Shown here in pieces: positions 26,597 to 35,109 of a DNA stretch of 64,000 nucleotides. The stretch is from Denitratimonas yunnanensis (SeqCode). GTDB lineage: Bacteria; Pseudomonadota; Gammaproteobacteria; Xanthomonadales; Xanthomonadaceae. The stretch covers positions 413,010 to 477,009 of the forward strand of contig JAPMLR010000002.1 in assembly GCA_026410415.1 (NCBI GenBank), read 5' to 3'. Positions within the stretch are counted from its first letter, which is position 1. Each line of letters opens with the position of its first letter. Below the pieces are notes generated by a model. The model was not told where the DNA came from. It saw only the letters and a list, made by a program, of their open reading frames with translations, and made no database searches. A program made the position numbers and the translations under genes.

Positions 26597-27471
26597 TGTC
26601 CCGGCGCATCGAAACCACCCATGCCCTGCGCGCGCGCGCTGCATTCCTTGTTGTACCGGAGGGATTCGCGTTGGCGCAGCAGTCCGCGACGGACAATGCC
26701 TACATGGACTTGGCGCTGCGTGTGGATGCCGACCGCGCGCTGGCGCAACACCGATCGCTGCACCGCGCGCTGGCCGAGCGGCTGCCCACGATTTGTTTCC
26801 CGGGCAATCCCGTCACGCCCGACGCCGTCTTTCCCAACAACGTGTTCGCCACGGTCCCCGGCAAGCTGATCATCGGGCACATGCGTCATCCGGTGCGTCA
26901 GGCGGAAGCCGAACGCGCCGACATTCGCGGCTTCTTCACCGAGGTGATGGGCTACGTCGAAGTCGATTTGCGCCGACAGCCCGGCATCTGCGAGCTGACC
27001 GGGTCGATGGTGATCGATCGTGGGCGCGGAATCGGCTACTGCGGGCTGTCGGAGCGTTGTGACCGCACGGGTGCCGACGCGATGGCAACCGCCTTTGGAT
27101 TGGCGGAGCTGGTGCCGTTCGAGTTGGCGCCGGGTGAATACCACGGCAATGTCGTGATGAGCGTGCTCGCGTCTCGCGCCGTGGTGCTGGCCCCGGATGG
27201 TTTCGCGGATCCTGCGCTGGGCGAGTCGATCGCGGCACGGTACGGCGACGGGGCGATCCTTCTGACGGCGGAGGAGAAGGACGCGTTCGCGGCCAATTGC
27301 ATCGCGCTGGACGAGCATTGCGTCTTCATGAGTGAGCGTGCTGCCGACGGACTTCGGCCCGCCACGCGTGCCGCGTTGCAGCGTTGCGGCTTCTCGATCA
27401 CGGCCGTGGCACTGGACGAGATCGAGAAGGCCGGCGGTTCGTTGCGCTGCTGTGTCGCCGAGATTTTCTGA
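26596..27471 (+). CDS. Arginine-deiminase-related / amidinotransferase-family protein
   Basis: A 291-residue pentein-fold enzyme. Visible family features are FPNNVFAT near residue 80, a Glu-Leu-Thr-Gly-Ser segment, the catalytic His in APGEYHGNVVMSV, and the near-C-terminal Cys (285) in GGSLRCCVAEIF. The family acts on guanidino compounds such as arginine, dimethylarginine or related substrates; which one is not visible. It overlaps the dusA stop by one base and is presumably co-expressed with it. Length and motifs are complete. Confidence 0.8.
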   Translation: MSRRIETTHALRARAAFLVVPEGFALAQQSATDNAYMDLALRVDADRALAQHRSLHRALAERLPTICFPGNPVTPDAVFPNNVFATVPGKLIIGHMRHPVRQAEAERADIRGFFTEVMGYVEVDLRRQPGICELTGSMVIDRGRGIGYCGLSERCDRTGADAMATAFGLAELVPFELAPGEYHGNVVMSVLASRAVVLAPDGFADPALGESIAARYGDGAILLTAEEKDAFAANCIALDEHCVFMSERAADGLRPATRAALQRCGFSITAVALDEIEKAGGSLRCCVAEIF

Positions 27472-27614
27472 ATCGGTCGCGCTCGGAAGACGGGGTCGTA
27501 AGGAAAATGTTAAAAAGTTCAGATCGGATTCACCGCTGTGGAACCAGACTCCGAATCGTCGCAGAAGGTCGGGGGAACGCCATCCCGCCTGCTCCACTGA
27601 AGAACTCTTTTCCT

Positions 27615-27935
27615 ATGTCAGTTCGCGTCTCAATCTTCATTGTCGTTGCCGCCGCCGCCAGCGTCGTGATTTGCCCGCGTGCCCACGCTGAAGATGGCAC
27701 CCTGCCGTCGTCGGTCAAGCGCGTCGAGCGCGAAACCGGAGGACGCGTGCTCTCCGCCGAGCGCCGCAACCAGAGCGGTCGCGAGATCAATCGCATCAAG
27801 GTGTACACGCCGGAAGGTCGGGTGCGCGTGATGTGGGACGAGCCGCGCAATCAAGCACCACAGGCGACTCCTCGGCCCAAGCCGCAGTCCGAGGCGAGCG
27901 CGCTGCGCGCGCGTTCGCGCGACGACAGACGCTGA
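27615..27935 (+). CDS. Small secreted PepSY-like protein upstream of phoPQ
   Basis: A 106-residue protein with signal peptide MSVRVSIFIVVAAAASVVIC (cleavage likely after RAHA) and a single PepSY-like unit with ETGGRVLSAERRNQSGRE and INRIKVYTPEGRVRVMWD, then a Pro/Arg-rich basic tail. PepSY domains are proposed to inhibit peptidases or sense envelope state. It precedes phoP by 112 bases on the same strand and may be co-transcribed with the two-component genes, as in other xanthomonads. The start was chosen because it gives a clean signal peptide. Confidence 0.75.
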   Translation: MSVRVSIFIVVAAAASVVICPRAHAEDGTLPSSVKRVERETGGRVLSAERRNQSGREINRIKVYTPEGRVRVMWDEPRNQAPQATPRPKPQSEASALRARSRDDRR

Positions 27936-28047
27936 ACAGCGTCGCCATCGCCCGGCAGGGGCAATGTTCATCCCGTCGGGCCACGGGTACACTCCCGTCG
28001 ATGACGCCGTGACCACGGCACCCCTACAGCCTTGAAAGGAGAACTGC

Positions 28048-28728
28048 ATGCGCATCCTTCTGGTCGAAGACGAAGCTCCGTTGCGCGAGACCCTGGCTGC
28101 CAGGCTCAAGCGCGAAGGATACGCGGTGGATGCCGCCAGCGATGGCGAAGAGGGCATCTACCTCGGACGTGAAGTGCCCTTCGATGTGGGCATCATCGAC
28201 CTGGGCCTGCCGAAGATGTCCGGTATGGATCTGGTGCGTCTTCTGCGCAGCGAGGGCAAGAAGTTTCCGATCCTGATCCTGACCGCGCGTTCGAGCTGGC
28301 AGGACAAGGTCGAAGGCCTCAAGGCCGGTGCCGACGACTACCTGGTCAAGCCCTTCCATGTGGAAGAGCTGCTCGCGCGCCTCAATGCGTTGCTGCGTCG
28401 CGCTGCCGGCTGGAGCAAGCCGTCGCTCGATTGCGGTCCGATCAGCCTTGATCTGGCGGCACAGACGGTGACGGTGGAAGGCGCCGGCGTGGACCTGACC
28501 AGCTACGAGTACAAGGTGCTCGAGTACCTGATGCTGCACGCGGGCGAACTGGTCTCCAAGGCCGACCTGACCGAGCACATCTACCAGCAGGATTTCGACC
28601 GCGACTCCAACGTGCTGGAAGTGTTCATCGGTCGGTTGCGCAAGAAGCTCGACCCCGAAGGTGTTCTCAAGCCGATCGAAACCGTGCGTGGGCGCGGCTA
28701 CCGTTTCGCGATTCCGCGCAACGAGTAA
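28048..28728 (+). CDS. phoP: PhoP-type response regulator
   Basis: A 226-residue OmpR/PhoB-family regulator. The receiver domain has the acidic pair in LVEDEAP, phosphoacceptor Asp51 (IIDLGLP) and Lys in LVKPFH; the winged-helix DNA-binding domain ends in TVRGRGYRFAIP. LTARSSWQDKVEGLKAGADD matches E. coli PhoP almost word for word. A strong ribosome site (GAAAGGAGAACTGC) precedes the ATG. It pairs with the sensor gene 18 bases downstream and probably controls envelope and cation-related genes. Confidence 0.9.
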   Translation: MRILLVEDEAPLRETLAARLKREGYAVDAASDGEEGIYLGREVPFDVGIIDLGLPKMSGMDLVRLLRSEGKKFPILILTARSSWQDKVEGLKAGADDYLVKPFHVEELLARLNALLRRAAGWSKPSLDCGPISLDLAAQTVTVEGAGVDLTSYEYKVLEYLMLHAGELVSKADLTEHIYQQDFDRDSNVLEVFIGRLRKKLDPEGVLKPIETVRGRGYRFAIPRNE

Positions 28729-28746
28729 CCGGCAGCGCATGACCCC

Positions 28747-30120
28747 ATGAAAGGGCGGGCCTTCTCGCTTCAGGCGCGCCAGTTGCTGGCGGCCAGTCTG
28801 GGATTGGTCGCATTCCTCGGCCTGACCGGTTACGCACTTGATCGCGCGTTCGTCGAGGCGGCCGGCAACACCCAGCGCCAGCGCCTGCAGAACTATGTCT
28901 GGGCCTACATGCGCGGCACCGAGTTGCTGCGCAACGGCGACATCATCCCTCCAGATCCACAGCCGGATTCGCGCTTCTCGAGCGTCGGCAGCGGGCTGTA
29001 CGCGGCCATTTTGGCCGACGATTTCCGCTGGGAATCCGAATCCGCCCTGGGGCGCGACTTGCCGCTGCAGGAGGCACTCAAGCCTGGCGAGGAGCGTTAC
29101 GAGGGACCGATCGACACGCCTTCCGGCCCTATCTACCGCCAGAGCATGGGCATGGCGTGGGAAGTCAGCGACATCAAGGAAGTGAATGTCACCGTGCATG
29201 TGGCCGAAAACACCGTGGCCATGGATCGGCAGGTGGCCGCATTCCGGCGTGAATTGTGGGTGTATCTGGGAGCGGCCGGGGCACTGTTGCTGGCGCTGCA
29301 GATTCTCGTGTTGCGCTGGAGCCTGAGCCCGTTGCGCCGAGTCGTCGGGGACATGGAGCGGATCACCGCAGGCCAGAAGGAGCTTCTGGACGGCCAATAT
29401 CCTCAGGAGTTGCGGCTGCTCACTGGCAGCCTGAACGAACTGATCGACGTAGGGCGCGAACAGATCGCACGCAACCGAAATATCCTCAGTGACCTGGCCC
29501 ACAGCCTCAAGACGCCGCTGGCTGTCATCCGCAGTGAGCTGGACTCGGAGCATTCGCCCGATGAAGTGCGCAAGACGGTTGAGGATCAAGTGGCGCGGAT
29601 GAATGAAATCGTGGCCTACCAGCTATCCCGTGCCGCCACCTCAGGCCATCAGACGTTCGCTGCGCCACTGCCGATCGCGCCGTGTGCCGAGGAGATCGTG
29701 CTGAGTCTGGAAAAGGTATACGCCAGCAAGAACGTGCTGTGCGAATTCGACATCGACCCGTCCGCCTGCTTCTACGGCGAGCAGGGCGATTTGATGGAAC
29801 TGCTCGGCAACCTGCTGGAGAACGCGTTCAAGTGGGCCAACCACCGCGTGTTGCTGACAGTGCGCACACTCACCATTGCTCCGCAGCGGCGTGCCGCCAC
29901 CCTCATCACGGTGGAGGATGATGGCCCTGGTATTGCGCCGGAGAATGTGGACCGTCTGCTGCAGCGCGGTGTGCGCGGCGATGAACGTGTCCATGGTCAC
30001 GGCATCGGCTTGGCCATCGTGCAGGATCTGGTGAAGGCGTATCGCGGCGAACTGGCGGTAGAACGTTCCAACGAGCTGGGCGGCGCCTGCTTCGTGGTCC
30101 GGTTCACGCCGACGTTGTGA
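28747..30120 (+). CDS. phoQ: PhoQ-type sensor histidine kinase
   Basis: A 457-residue membrane kinase: TM1 (about 12-32), a periplasmic sensor region (about 33-175), TM2 (about 180-198), a HAMP-like linker, the dimerisation helix with the phospho-His in LSDLAHSLKTPLAV, and an ATPase domain with NLLENAFKWA, DDGPGI and GHGIGLAI. The PhoQ family senses divalent cations, pH or antimicrobial peptides; the periplasmic domain here has acidic patches but I cannot assign the ligand. It follows phoP closely in one operon. Confidence 0.9.
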   Translation: MKGRAFSLQARQLLAASLGLVAFLGLTGYALDRAFVEAAGNTQRQRLQNYVWAYMRGTELLRNGDIIPPDPQPDSRFSSVGSGLYAAILADDFRWESESALGRDLPLQEALKPGEERYEGPIDTPSGPIYRQSMGMAWEVSDIKEVNVTVHVAENTVAMDRQVAAFRRELWVYLGAAGALLLALQILVLRWSLSPLRRVVGDMERITAGQKELLDGQYPQELRLLTGSLNELIDVGREQIARNRNILSDLAHSLKTPLAVIRSELDSEHSPDEVRKTVEDQVARMNEIVAYQLSRAATSGHQTFAAPLPIAPCAEEIVLSLEKVYASKNVLCEFDIDPSACFYGEQGDLMELLGNLLENAFKWANHRVLLTVRTLTIAPQRRAATLITVEDDGPGIAPENVDRLLQRGVRGDERVHGHGIGLAIVQDLVKAYRGELAVERSNELGGACFVVRFTPTL

Positions 30121-30183
30121 GTGAGTTGGGGCGGTGACGGGCACGTGTCTGAGTGATTCGAGCGCGAGAGCAGGATCGCAGCT

Positions 30184-30945
30184 TCAGGCAGTCAGCGTGC
30201 CCGGGTGATAGAAGCGCATCAGATGTCCGGCCACGGCGGGCATCTGTTCGGCCAGAAGCTCTGGGTCGGTGAAGTGGTATTCGGAGGCGACGGCGAAGAA
30301 TTCGTCGGGCGATTCGCTGGCGTACGGGTCGATGAGGGTTTCGTTGCCGGCTTCGACGTTGCAGCGCAGCGTATCGAAGGCCGACTGGAAATCGTGCACC
30401 CATCGCACGTGCCAAGCCTTGTCACGCAATGGCGGTACGCCATCGAGGCTGCCGTCGAGCAGATCGAGTTTGTGGGCTATCTCGTGGGCGACGACCTGGA
30501 AGCCGCTCAGTGGCGATTCGGCGGCCTGGACAGTATCCGTCAGCGACAGGATCAGCGGGCCCTGCTCCCAGCATTCGCCGGCCAGTGCATCGTCCCATTC
30601 GTGAACGATGCCGCTGTCTTCGTCCAAATGATGGCGACGTACCCCGAATTCGCCCGGATACACGATCACTTCGTGCCAGCCGCGCAGCCAGTCGTAGCCA
30701 AGGTCGAGCACCGGTTCGCAGCACAGCATGGCCACCAGAACCCGATCGCCAGCGGAGAGTTCGCAATCGCCTGCCGGGGTGATGGCCTTGTCAGTCAGAA
30801 ATCGGGTGGTGAATTCGCGCCAGTGCCGGGCGCGGTCGGAAGAAAGGGCCTCCGCTCCGTCGATACGCGCGAGCTGGGCAGTCCAGATCGCGTCCTCGAG
30901 CGGAGTCGGAGGCGGGCCACCCAGCCAACGGCGCAGCCACTTCAT
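30184..30945 (-). CDS. mtfA: MtfA-like zinc peptidase (M90)
   Basis: A 253-residue protein with zinc motif VAHEIAHKLDLLDG, a conserved E in DEFFAVASEYHF and the N-terminal pattern expected for MtfA. E. coli MtfA binds the Mlc repressor and so affects glucose PTS genes, and has aminopeptidase activity. Whether Mlc exists here is unknown. It is convergent with phoQ across 63 bases. Confidence 0.9.
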   Translation of the reverse strand: MKWLRRWLGGPPPTPLEDAIWTAQLARIDGAEALSSDRARHWREFTTRFLTDKAITPAGDCELSAGDRVLVAMLCCEPVLDLGYDWLRGWHEVIVYPGEFGVRRHHLDEDSGIVHEWDDALAGECWEQGPLILSLTDTVQAAESPLSGFQVVAHEIAHKLDLLDGSLDGVPPLRDKAWHVRWVHDFQSAFDTLRCNVEAGNETLIDPYASESPDEFFAVASEYHFTDPELLAEQMPAVAGHLMRFYHPGTLTA

Positions 30946-30977
30946 TCCGTCATCCTGTCGGAAACCGGAGCGGGCGC

Positions 30978-31014
30978 CCGGGTGCGGCGGAGTGATGTGA
31001 AGTTCCGCACCCGG
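30978..31014. repeat. 10-bp inverted repeat in the mtfA upstream region
   Basis: CCGGGTGCGG and CCGCACCCGG separated by 17 bases. No T tract follows on either strand. It lies between the stop of a small secreted-protein gene and the mtfA start, so it may be an mRNA 3' hairpin or a mtfA operator. Confidence 0.5.
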
Positions 31015-31126
31015 TGGCCCACCGGCAGGAACTTGGAGCGCGACAGCAGGCTGAAGTTTCGCGATGCAGGCGCTCGACGTTGGAGCGCGTTCAGGCAGGC
31101 CGTCACGACACCGGGCGTGATGCCGA

Positions 31127-31402
31127 TTACTTCATCATGCCCGGCAGGAACGAATGCCAGCGCAGACCAGGGCGGGGCATGGCGGGATTGGCATTGTTGC
31201 CTGACGGCGGCGCCACGGGCCGGATAGTGGTCGGTACGGCAAGCTCCGACGGCACCTCACCGGCATTGCCGGGTTCCGCCAGTGTGGCTGGAGGGCAATT
31301 CGGGCCGGTGTCGCCACTCGTGCCGTGGACACGATTCATGGCGGCGTGCGCGTTGAAGCCCAGTACCAATAGGAAGCTTGCAAGCAGCAGGCGATGGGTC
31401 AT
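31127..31402 (-). CDS. Small secreted proline-rich protein, unknown
   Basis: 91 residues, starting at the ATG that gives MTHRLLLASFLLVLGFNAHA, a typical signal peptide cut before AMN. The mature 70 residues are rich in Pro, Asn, Gly and Ala (for example PATLAEPGNAGEVP) and carry one Cys. No domain is recognised. It diverges from the biotin-ligase gene across 122 bases. Confidence 0.55.
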   Translation of the reverse strand: MTHRLLLASFLLVLGFNAHAAMNRVHGTSGDTGPNCPPATLAEPGNAGEVPSELAVPTTIRPVAPPSGNNANPAMPRPGLRWHSFLPGMMK

Positions 31403-31524
31403 GGCGAAAGTCCGGTGGCGATGTCGGGGGATGCCACGCTGGTCGGATGGGGTTCCGAAGCGAACATGTTCTCCCAGTCTAGCGCCTTTTGTGCCGGCGT
31501 ACCTGTGACGTGCCACCGGCTACC

Positions 31525-32316
31525 ATGACGTCCCTTTTCCCGGTGCGATGCCCCTTGCTCAACGCCCACGCCATCATCGCCGCATTGCCCGATGGGATGC
31601 GATCAAGCCTGACTGTGCGCGAATCGGTCGATTCCACGCAGGAGGTTTTGCTTGGCGTGGGCGATGCGATGCGAACGGACCGCTCGGCAGTCGTCACCGA
31701 TCATCAAACCGCCGGACGTGGACGGCGCGGTAGGGAATGGCAATCACCGCAGGGCGCGTCGCTGGCCTTGTCGATGTTCGCGCGCCATGGCGCAGGCACG
31801 CGCTGGTCGCCTGCAGTGAGTCTGGCGCTGGGCGTGGCCGCAACCGAGGTATTGCAACGCTACGGTGCCCCGGATGTGCGCCTGAAATGGCCGAACGACC
31901 TGGTTGCGGGCGAACGCAAGCTCGGCGGTATCCTGATCGAAACCTGCACCGATGGCCTGGTGGCAGGCATCGGCATCAATCTGACGTTGCCGGCTACGGT
32001 ACGCGAGATCATCGCGCAGCCTTGCGTCGATCTGGCCGAACTGGGCAGCGCAGTATCGCCCGAAACCCTGGCGGCGGCGTTGATCGCGGCATGGAACGAG
32101 GCTTTCGACCTGTTCCTTGCATGTGGCCTGACCGCGTTTCTGCCACGCTGGTGCACGCTGGACGCGCTCGCGCAGCGGCCGGTGCGGGTACTTTCGGGCG
32201 ACACGGTTGTCGAAGGCCTGGCTTGCGGCATCGACGCGCAGGGGTGTTTGCTGGTCGAGTCAGATGGGCAGCAGCGGGCGTTCTCCAGCGCGGAAGTCTC
32301 GGTGAGGCCGGCATGA
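31525..32316 (+). CDS. birA: Biotin-[acetyl-CoA-carboxylase] ligase without DNA-binding domain
   Basis: A 263-residue class I-type biotin protein ligase that attaches biotin to the BCCP subunit of acetyl-CoA carboxylase. The biotinyl-adenylate loop GRGRRGREWQSP and the catalytic VRLKWPNDLVAGERKLGGIL are present, as is the small C-terminal domain. The catalytic domain begins within about 30 residues of the start; the winged-helix domain that makes E. coli BirA a repressor of the biotin operon is absent, and no such sequence lies upstream in the other frames. Its stop overlaps the coaX start (ATGA). Confidence 0.92.
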   Translation: MTSLFPVRCPLLNAHAIIAALPDGMRSSLTVRESVDSTQEVLLGVGDAMRTDRSAVVTDHQTAGRGRRGREWQSPQGASLALSMFARHGAGTRWSPAVSLALGVAATEVLQRYGAPDVRLKWPNDLVAGERKLGGILIETCTDGLVAGIGINLTLPATVREIIAQPCVDLAELGSAVSPETLAAALIAAWNEAFDLFLACGLTAFLPRWCTLDALAQRPVRVLSGDTVVEGLACGIDAQGCLLVESDGQQRAFSSAEVSVRPA

Positions 32317-33059
32317 AACTGCTGATGGATCTCGGCAACACGCGGTTGAAGTGCGCGTTCTCCACCGGGGCGCGGGTGGATGCCTTGCGCATCTTTTCGC
32401 ATGCGGACCGGGATTTCGTCGAGCAATTGACCCGGTGGGTGGAGGCCACGGTACTTCCCGACAGCGTGTGGCTGGCCTCGGTTGCACCGGCGGAACTCGC
32501 TCAGACCGTGCTTGACGTTTTCGCCTGTGCCGGTCACCAGGTGCGGCGCGTCGTCACGCAACCTCGTGCACTGGGGTTGGAGGTCGGGTATGCGCAGCAC
32601 GAGCGGCTCGGCGTGGACCGGTGGCTGGCGCTGCTGGCACTGCATTCCGGTGGCGATGCCCCTTGCGTCGTGGCGAGCGTCGGATCAGCCTTGACCTGTG
32701 ATGCGCTTGCATCGGGTGGCAGACATCTGGGGGGCGTGATCGCGCCCTCGCCCGAGGCCATGCGCGATGCACTGTTTGCACGTGCGCCGTCACTTCCTTC
32801 CGCACGCGGTCAGGTACAGGCATTCGCAACCAGCACCGAGGATGGCATCGAGAGCGGTTGCATACTTGCCGGCGCGGCACTGATCGAGCGTTGTCAGGCG
32901 CAATTGGCAACGCAACTGGGTCAATCGGTGCGGCTGGTGGTATCCGGTGGCGGCGCCGACGTCCTGCGGTCGCTGCTGCCTGCACATGTGCATCGCCCCG
33001 ATCTGGTGCTCGAAGGCATGGCCCTGTGGGCGGACGCGGTGGAGTGCGGGTACGCATAG
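32313..33059 (+). CDS. coaX: Type III pantothenate kinase
   Basis: A 248-residue ASKHA-fold kinase that starts coenzyme A synthesis from pantothenate. Seen are LMDLGNTRLK (phosphate 1), LGVDRWLALLA, ASVGSALTCDAL in the place of the usual D-x-GTA-x-T-x-D motif, and HLGGVIAPS. The changed motif (no leading Asp, Gly-Ser-Ala) is shared, as I recall, with xanthomonad CoaX proteins, so it is probably not a defect. Translationally coupled to birA by a 4-base overlap; the birA-coaX-SPOR order is usual. Confidence 0.9.
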   Translation: MKLLMDLGNTRLKCAFSTGARVDALRIFSHADRDFVEQLTRWVEATVLPDSVWLASVAPAELAQTVLDVFACAGHQVRRVVTQPRALGLEVGYAQHERLGVDRWLALLALHSGGDAPCVVASVGSALTCDALASGGRHLGGVIAPSPEAMRDALFARAPSLPSARGQVQAFATSTEDGIESGCILAGAALIERCQAQLATQLGQSVRLVVSGGGADVLRSLLPAHVHRPDLVLEGMALWADAVECGYA

Positions 33060-33089
33060 AATGCGCATTGATTTCCGGAACCCGAGCCG

Positions 33090-33761
33090 ATGCTGTCGCG
33101 TGCCCTGATCGCCCTGCTGTTGACGATGAATCTCGGTGTCGCGCTGTGGCTGTGGCTGCGTCCGGCGTCGCCGTCGCCGGAATGGCAGGCGCGGACCGAA
33201 GACGACATGCCCACGCTGGTCCTCTTGAACGAGGAAGACAGCGAAGCGGAGACGCTCGATGACGCCGCCGAGCCCGACAGCCCGCCCCAGCCCACGCCGG
33301 GACTGGATCGCCTGGTCTGCGTCGAGATCGGTCCGTTCCTCACCCAAGCCGATCTGCGCCGCGCAATGAATGCACTCACGCCCAGCGCAGAGCGCCTCCA
33401 GTTCCGCGAAACCCGCGCACTTGCCAGTCGGGGGTATTGGGTCTACCTGCCGGCACAGGGATCGCGCGATACCGCCCTCGCCACGGCGCGCGAACTCTCG
33501 GGCAAGGGCTTGCGCGACTATTACGTCGTCACCGCCGGCGAACGCGAGAACACCATCTCCCTCGGTCTGTTCCGCGAACTGTCCAACGCCCAACAACGCC
33601 ACGCCCAGGTGCGTGCGTTGGGTTTCGACGCGCAATTGCAGTCGCGCTCGGACGAAATCCCCAACTATTGGATCGATCTGGCCGTGGATACCGAATTCGA
33701 ATGGCGCACGCGCCTGAGCAGTTACCCCGGTGTGAAAGGCACGCCGGTAGCCTGTCAGTGA
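33090..33761 (+). CDS. Membrane-anchored SPOR-domain-like protein
   Basis: A 223-residue protein with one N-terminal TM segment (LIALLLTMNLGVALWLWL), an acidic Pro-rich periplasmic linker (about 40-70), and a C-terminal SPOR-like region with CVEIGPFLTQADLRRA and ENTISLGLFRELSNAQ. SPOR domains bind denuded glycan strands at the septum. It follows birA-coaX in the same operon, as in related genomes. Function in division or cell-wall remodelling is inferred from the family. Confidence 0.75.
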   Translation: MLSRALIALLLTMNLGVALWLWLRPASPSPEWQARTEDDMPTLVLLNEEDSEAETLDDAAEPDSPPQPTPGLDRLVCVEIGPFLTQADLRRAMNALTPSAERLQFRETRALASRGYWVYLPAQGSRDTALATARELSGKGLRDYYVVTAGERENTISLGLFRELSNAQQRHAQVRALGFDAQLQSRSDEIPNYWIDLAVDTEFEWRTRLSSYPGVKGTPVACQ

Positions 33762-33778
33762 GAGACACGATTTTGGGT

Positions 33779-33784
33779 TAGAAT
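33779..33784 (+). promoter_or_regulatory. Probable -10 element of tRNA-Thr promoter
   Basis: TAGAAT followed by a GC-rich discriminator (CGCCGCCCC), the arrangement common at stringently controlled stable-RNA promoters; about 25 bases before the mature tRNA end. A clear -35 hexamer is not seen. Confidence 0.35.
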
Positions 33785-33808
33785 CGCCGCCCCGCTTGAC
33801 GGGCCAGT

Positions 33809-33884
33809 GCCGCTTTAGCTCAGTTGGTAGAGCAACTGATTTGTAATCAGTAGGTCGTCCGTTCGAGTCGGACAAGCGGCACCA
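33809..33884 (+). tRNA. tRNA-Thr (anticodon TGT)
   Basis: A full cloverleaf of 76 nt including an encoded CCA: acceptor arms GCCGCTT / AAGCGGC, D arm TAGCTCAGTTGGTAGAGCA, anticodon stem ACTGA / TCAGT with loop TTTGTAA (anticodon TGT, reading ACA), T arm with GTTCGAGTC. It lies between the SPOR gene and a convergent BON-LysM gene. Confidence 0.97.
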
Positions 33885-33896
33885 TCGCACATGAAG

Positions 33897-33928
33897 ACGC
33901 CGCGACCGGTAACGGTCGCGGCGTTTTT
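33897..33928 (+). terminator. Rho-independent terminator of tRNA-Thr
   Basis: A 12-bp perfect stem (ACGCCGCGACCG / CGGTCGCGGCGT) with GTAA loop followed by TTTTT on the plus strand, 12 bases after the tRNA. On the minus strand there is no T tract, so it serves mainly the tRNA transcript. Confidence 0.9.
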
Positions 33929-33946
33929 CGTCGCAGGACGCGAAGA

Positions 33947-34426
33947 TCAGTCTTTCGGCGGGATGCGCAGCACCTGGCCCGGGTAGATCTTGTCCGGATG
34001 GGAAAGCAGCGGACGATTGGCGTCGAAGATCTTGTTGTAGAGACTGGCCTTGCCGTAGACCTGCTTGGAAATGGCCGAGAGCGTGTCGCCCTTCTTGACG
34101 GTGTAGAACACCGGCTCGACATCGGCCGGTGCGGTGGCCGGTTGTGCCTCGCCGTCGGCGGCCGGTGCGGTCGCCACGGTGATCGCTTCGTCGACTGCCT
34201 CCACGCCATGAACGTTGCCCAGCGCCAGCAGGATCTTTTCCTTCTCCTCTTGGCTTGCGACTTCGCCGCTCACCTTGACCGTGTCGCCATCGCGATCCAC
34301 CTTCACGCCGTCGTTGCCGAGCTTGAACTTGCGCAACTGCTCGGTCAGCACCTCGGCGGCTTGCGCGGCCGGGTTGAGCTTGAACAGCTTTTCGCCGGCG
34401 CTTTTGACGAATTTGAAGATACTCAT
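33947..34426 (-). CDS. kbp: BON-LysM protein, Kbp/YgaU-like
   Basis: A 159-residue protein with an N-terminal BON domain (about 30-90, GNDGVKVDRDGDTVKVSGEV) and a C-terminal LysM domain (about 105-155, FYTVKKGDTLSAISKQVYGK, then IYPGQVLRIP). Both the domain order and length match E. coli Kbp (YgaU), a cytoplasmic potassium-binding protein induced by osmotic stress. There is no signal peptide, in agreement with a cytoplasmic location despite the LysM. The next gene upstream (DUF937) is on the same strand 29 bases away and may be co-transcribed. Confidence 0.88.
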   Translation of the reverse strand: MSIFKFVKSAGEKLFKLNPAAQAAEVLTEQLRKFKLGNDGVKVDRDGDTVKVSGEVASQEEKEKILLALGNVHGVEAVDEAITVATAPAADGEAQPATAPADVEPVFYTVKKGDTLSAISKQVYGKASLYNKIFDANRPLLSHPDKIYPGQVLRIPPKD

Positions 34427-34455
34427 GGTGTTTTCTCCGGGGTGAAAGGGAAGAA

Positions 34456-35109
34456 TCAGCGTTTGCCGAACAGGGAGCCGAGGCCCTGCGCGGACTGGAG
34501 CACGTCGCCCAAGTCGACCTTGCCGTCGCCGTCGCGATCGAGCACGGTCCCCATCAGCCCGCCGAGTGCCGAGGGTGGCGCTTGTGCGATGCGCTGGCTT
34601 TCTCCGCCCAGCAAGCCGCCGAGCGTGCCGGCGTTGACTTGCCCGCCCTGTGTCATGCGACCGAGCGCAGCCATCACCAGTGGTGCGAGCAGCGCCAACA
34701 GCTTGGCCGAACTGGCGCCATCCAGGCCGGCGACCGTCGGAACCTGCGGAGACGCGCTGCGCTGGGTGCCGCTGCCGCCACCGAAGACGTGCCCGAGGAT
34801 GGCGAGGCCATCGCCCAGTCCGCTGCTGGAACGGGTCTGTTGTGGCTGCCCGGAGCCACCCAAGGCACCGAGGACGCTTCCAAGCAATCCACCGATATCC
34901 ACGCCGGTGTGATCGCGCTGTACTGCACCGAGCAATGCATTGGCACCTTCAGGCTGTGAGGCGTTCTTCGCCATTTGACCGAGCAGGATCGGCAGCGCGG
35001 CCTGAATCGCGTTGCCCGTGCTCTGTGGACTGAGGCCCAGTTGCCGGGAGATCGACTGCACGGTCCGTGCATCGAGCGAGGAGATGAGAGTTTCGGTGAT
35101 GCTAGACAT
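34456..35109 (-). CDS. DUF937-family protein with EF-hand-like loop
   Basis: A 217-residue protein taken from MSSITETLISSLD. The N-terminal part (QSISRQLGLSPQSTGNAI, LPILLGQMAKNA) is typical of DUF937/YidB-like proteins of unknown role. The middle is Gly/Ser-rich. Near the C-terminus DRDGDGKVDLGD fits a single calcium-binding EF-hand-type loop, followed by LQSAQGLGSLFGK. The gene is followed by kbp on the same strand. Confidence 0.75.
   Translation of the reverse strand: MSSITETLISSLDARTVQSISRQLGLSPQSTGNAIQAALPILLGQMAKNASQPEGANALLGAVQRDHTGVDIGGLLGSVLGALGGSGQPQQTRSSSGLGDGLAILGHVFGGGSGTQRSASPQVPTVAGLDGASSAKLLALLAPLVMAALGRMTQGGQVNAGTLGGLLGGESQRIAQAPPSALGGLMGTVLDRDGDGKVDLGDVLQSAQGLGSLFGKR

Noticed and set aside
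27472..27614. PhoP box upstream of the PepSY-phoPQ genes
   Set aside because: TGTTAAAAAGTT resembles half-sites of the enteric PhoP box, but the spacing is 8 bases, not the 11 required.
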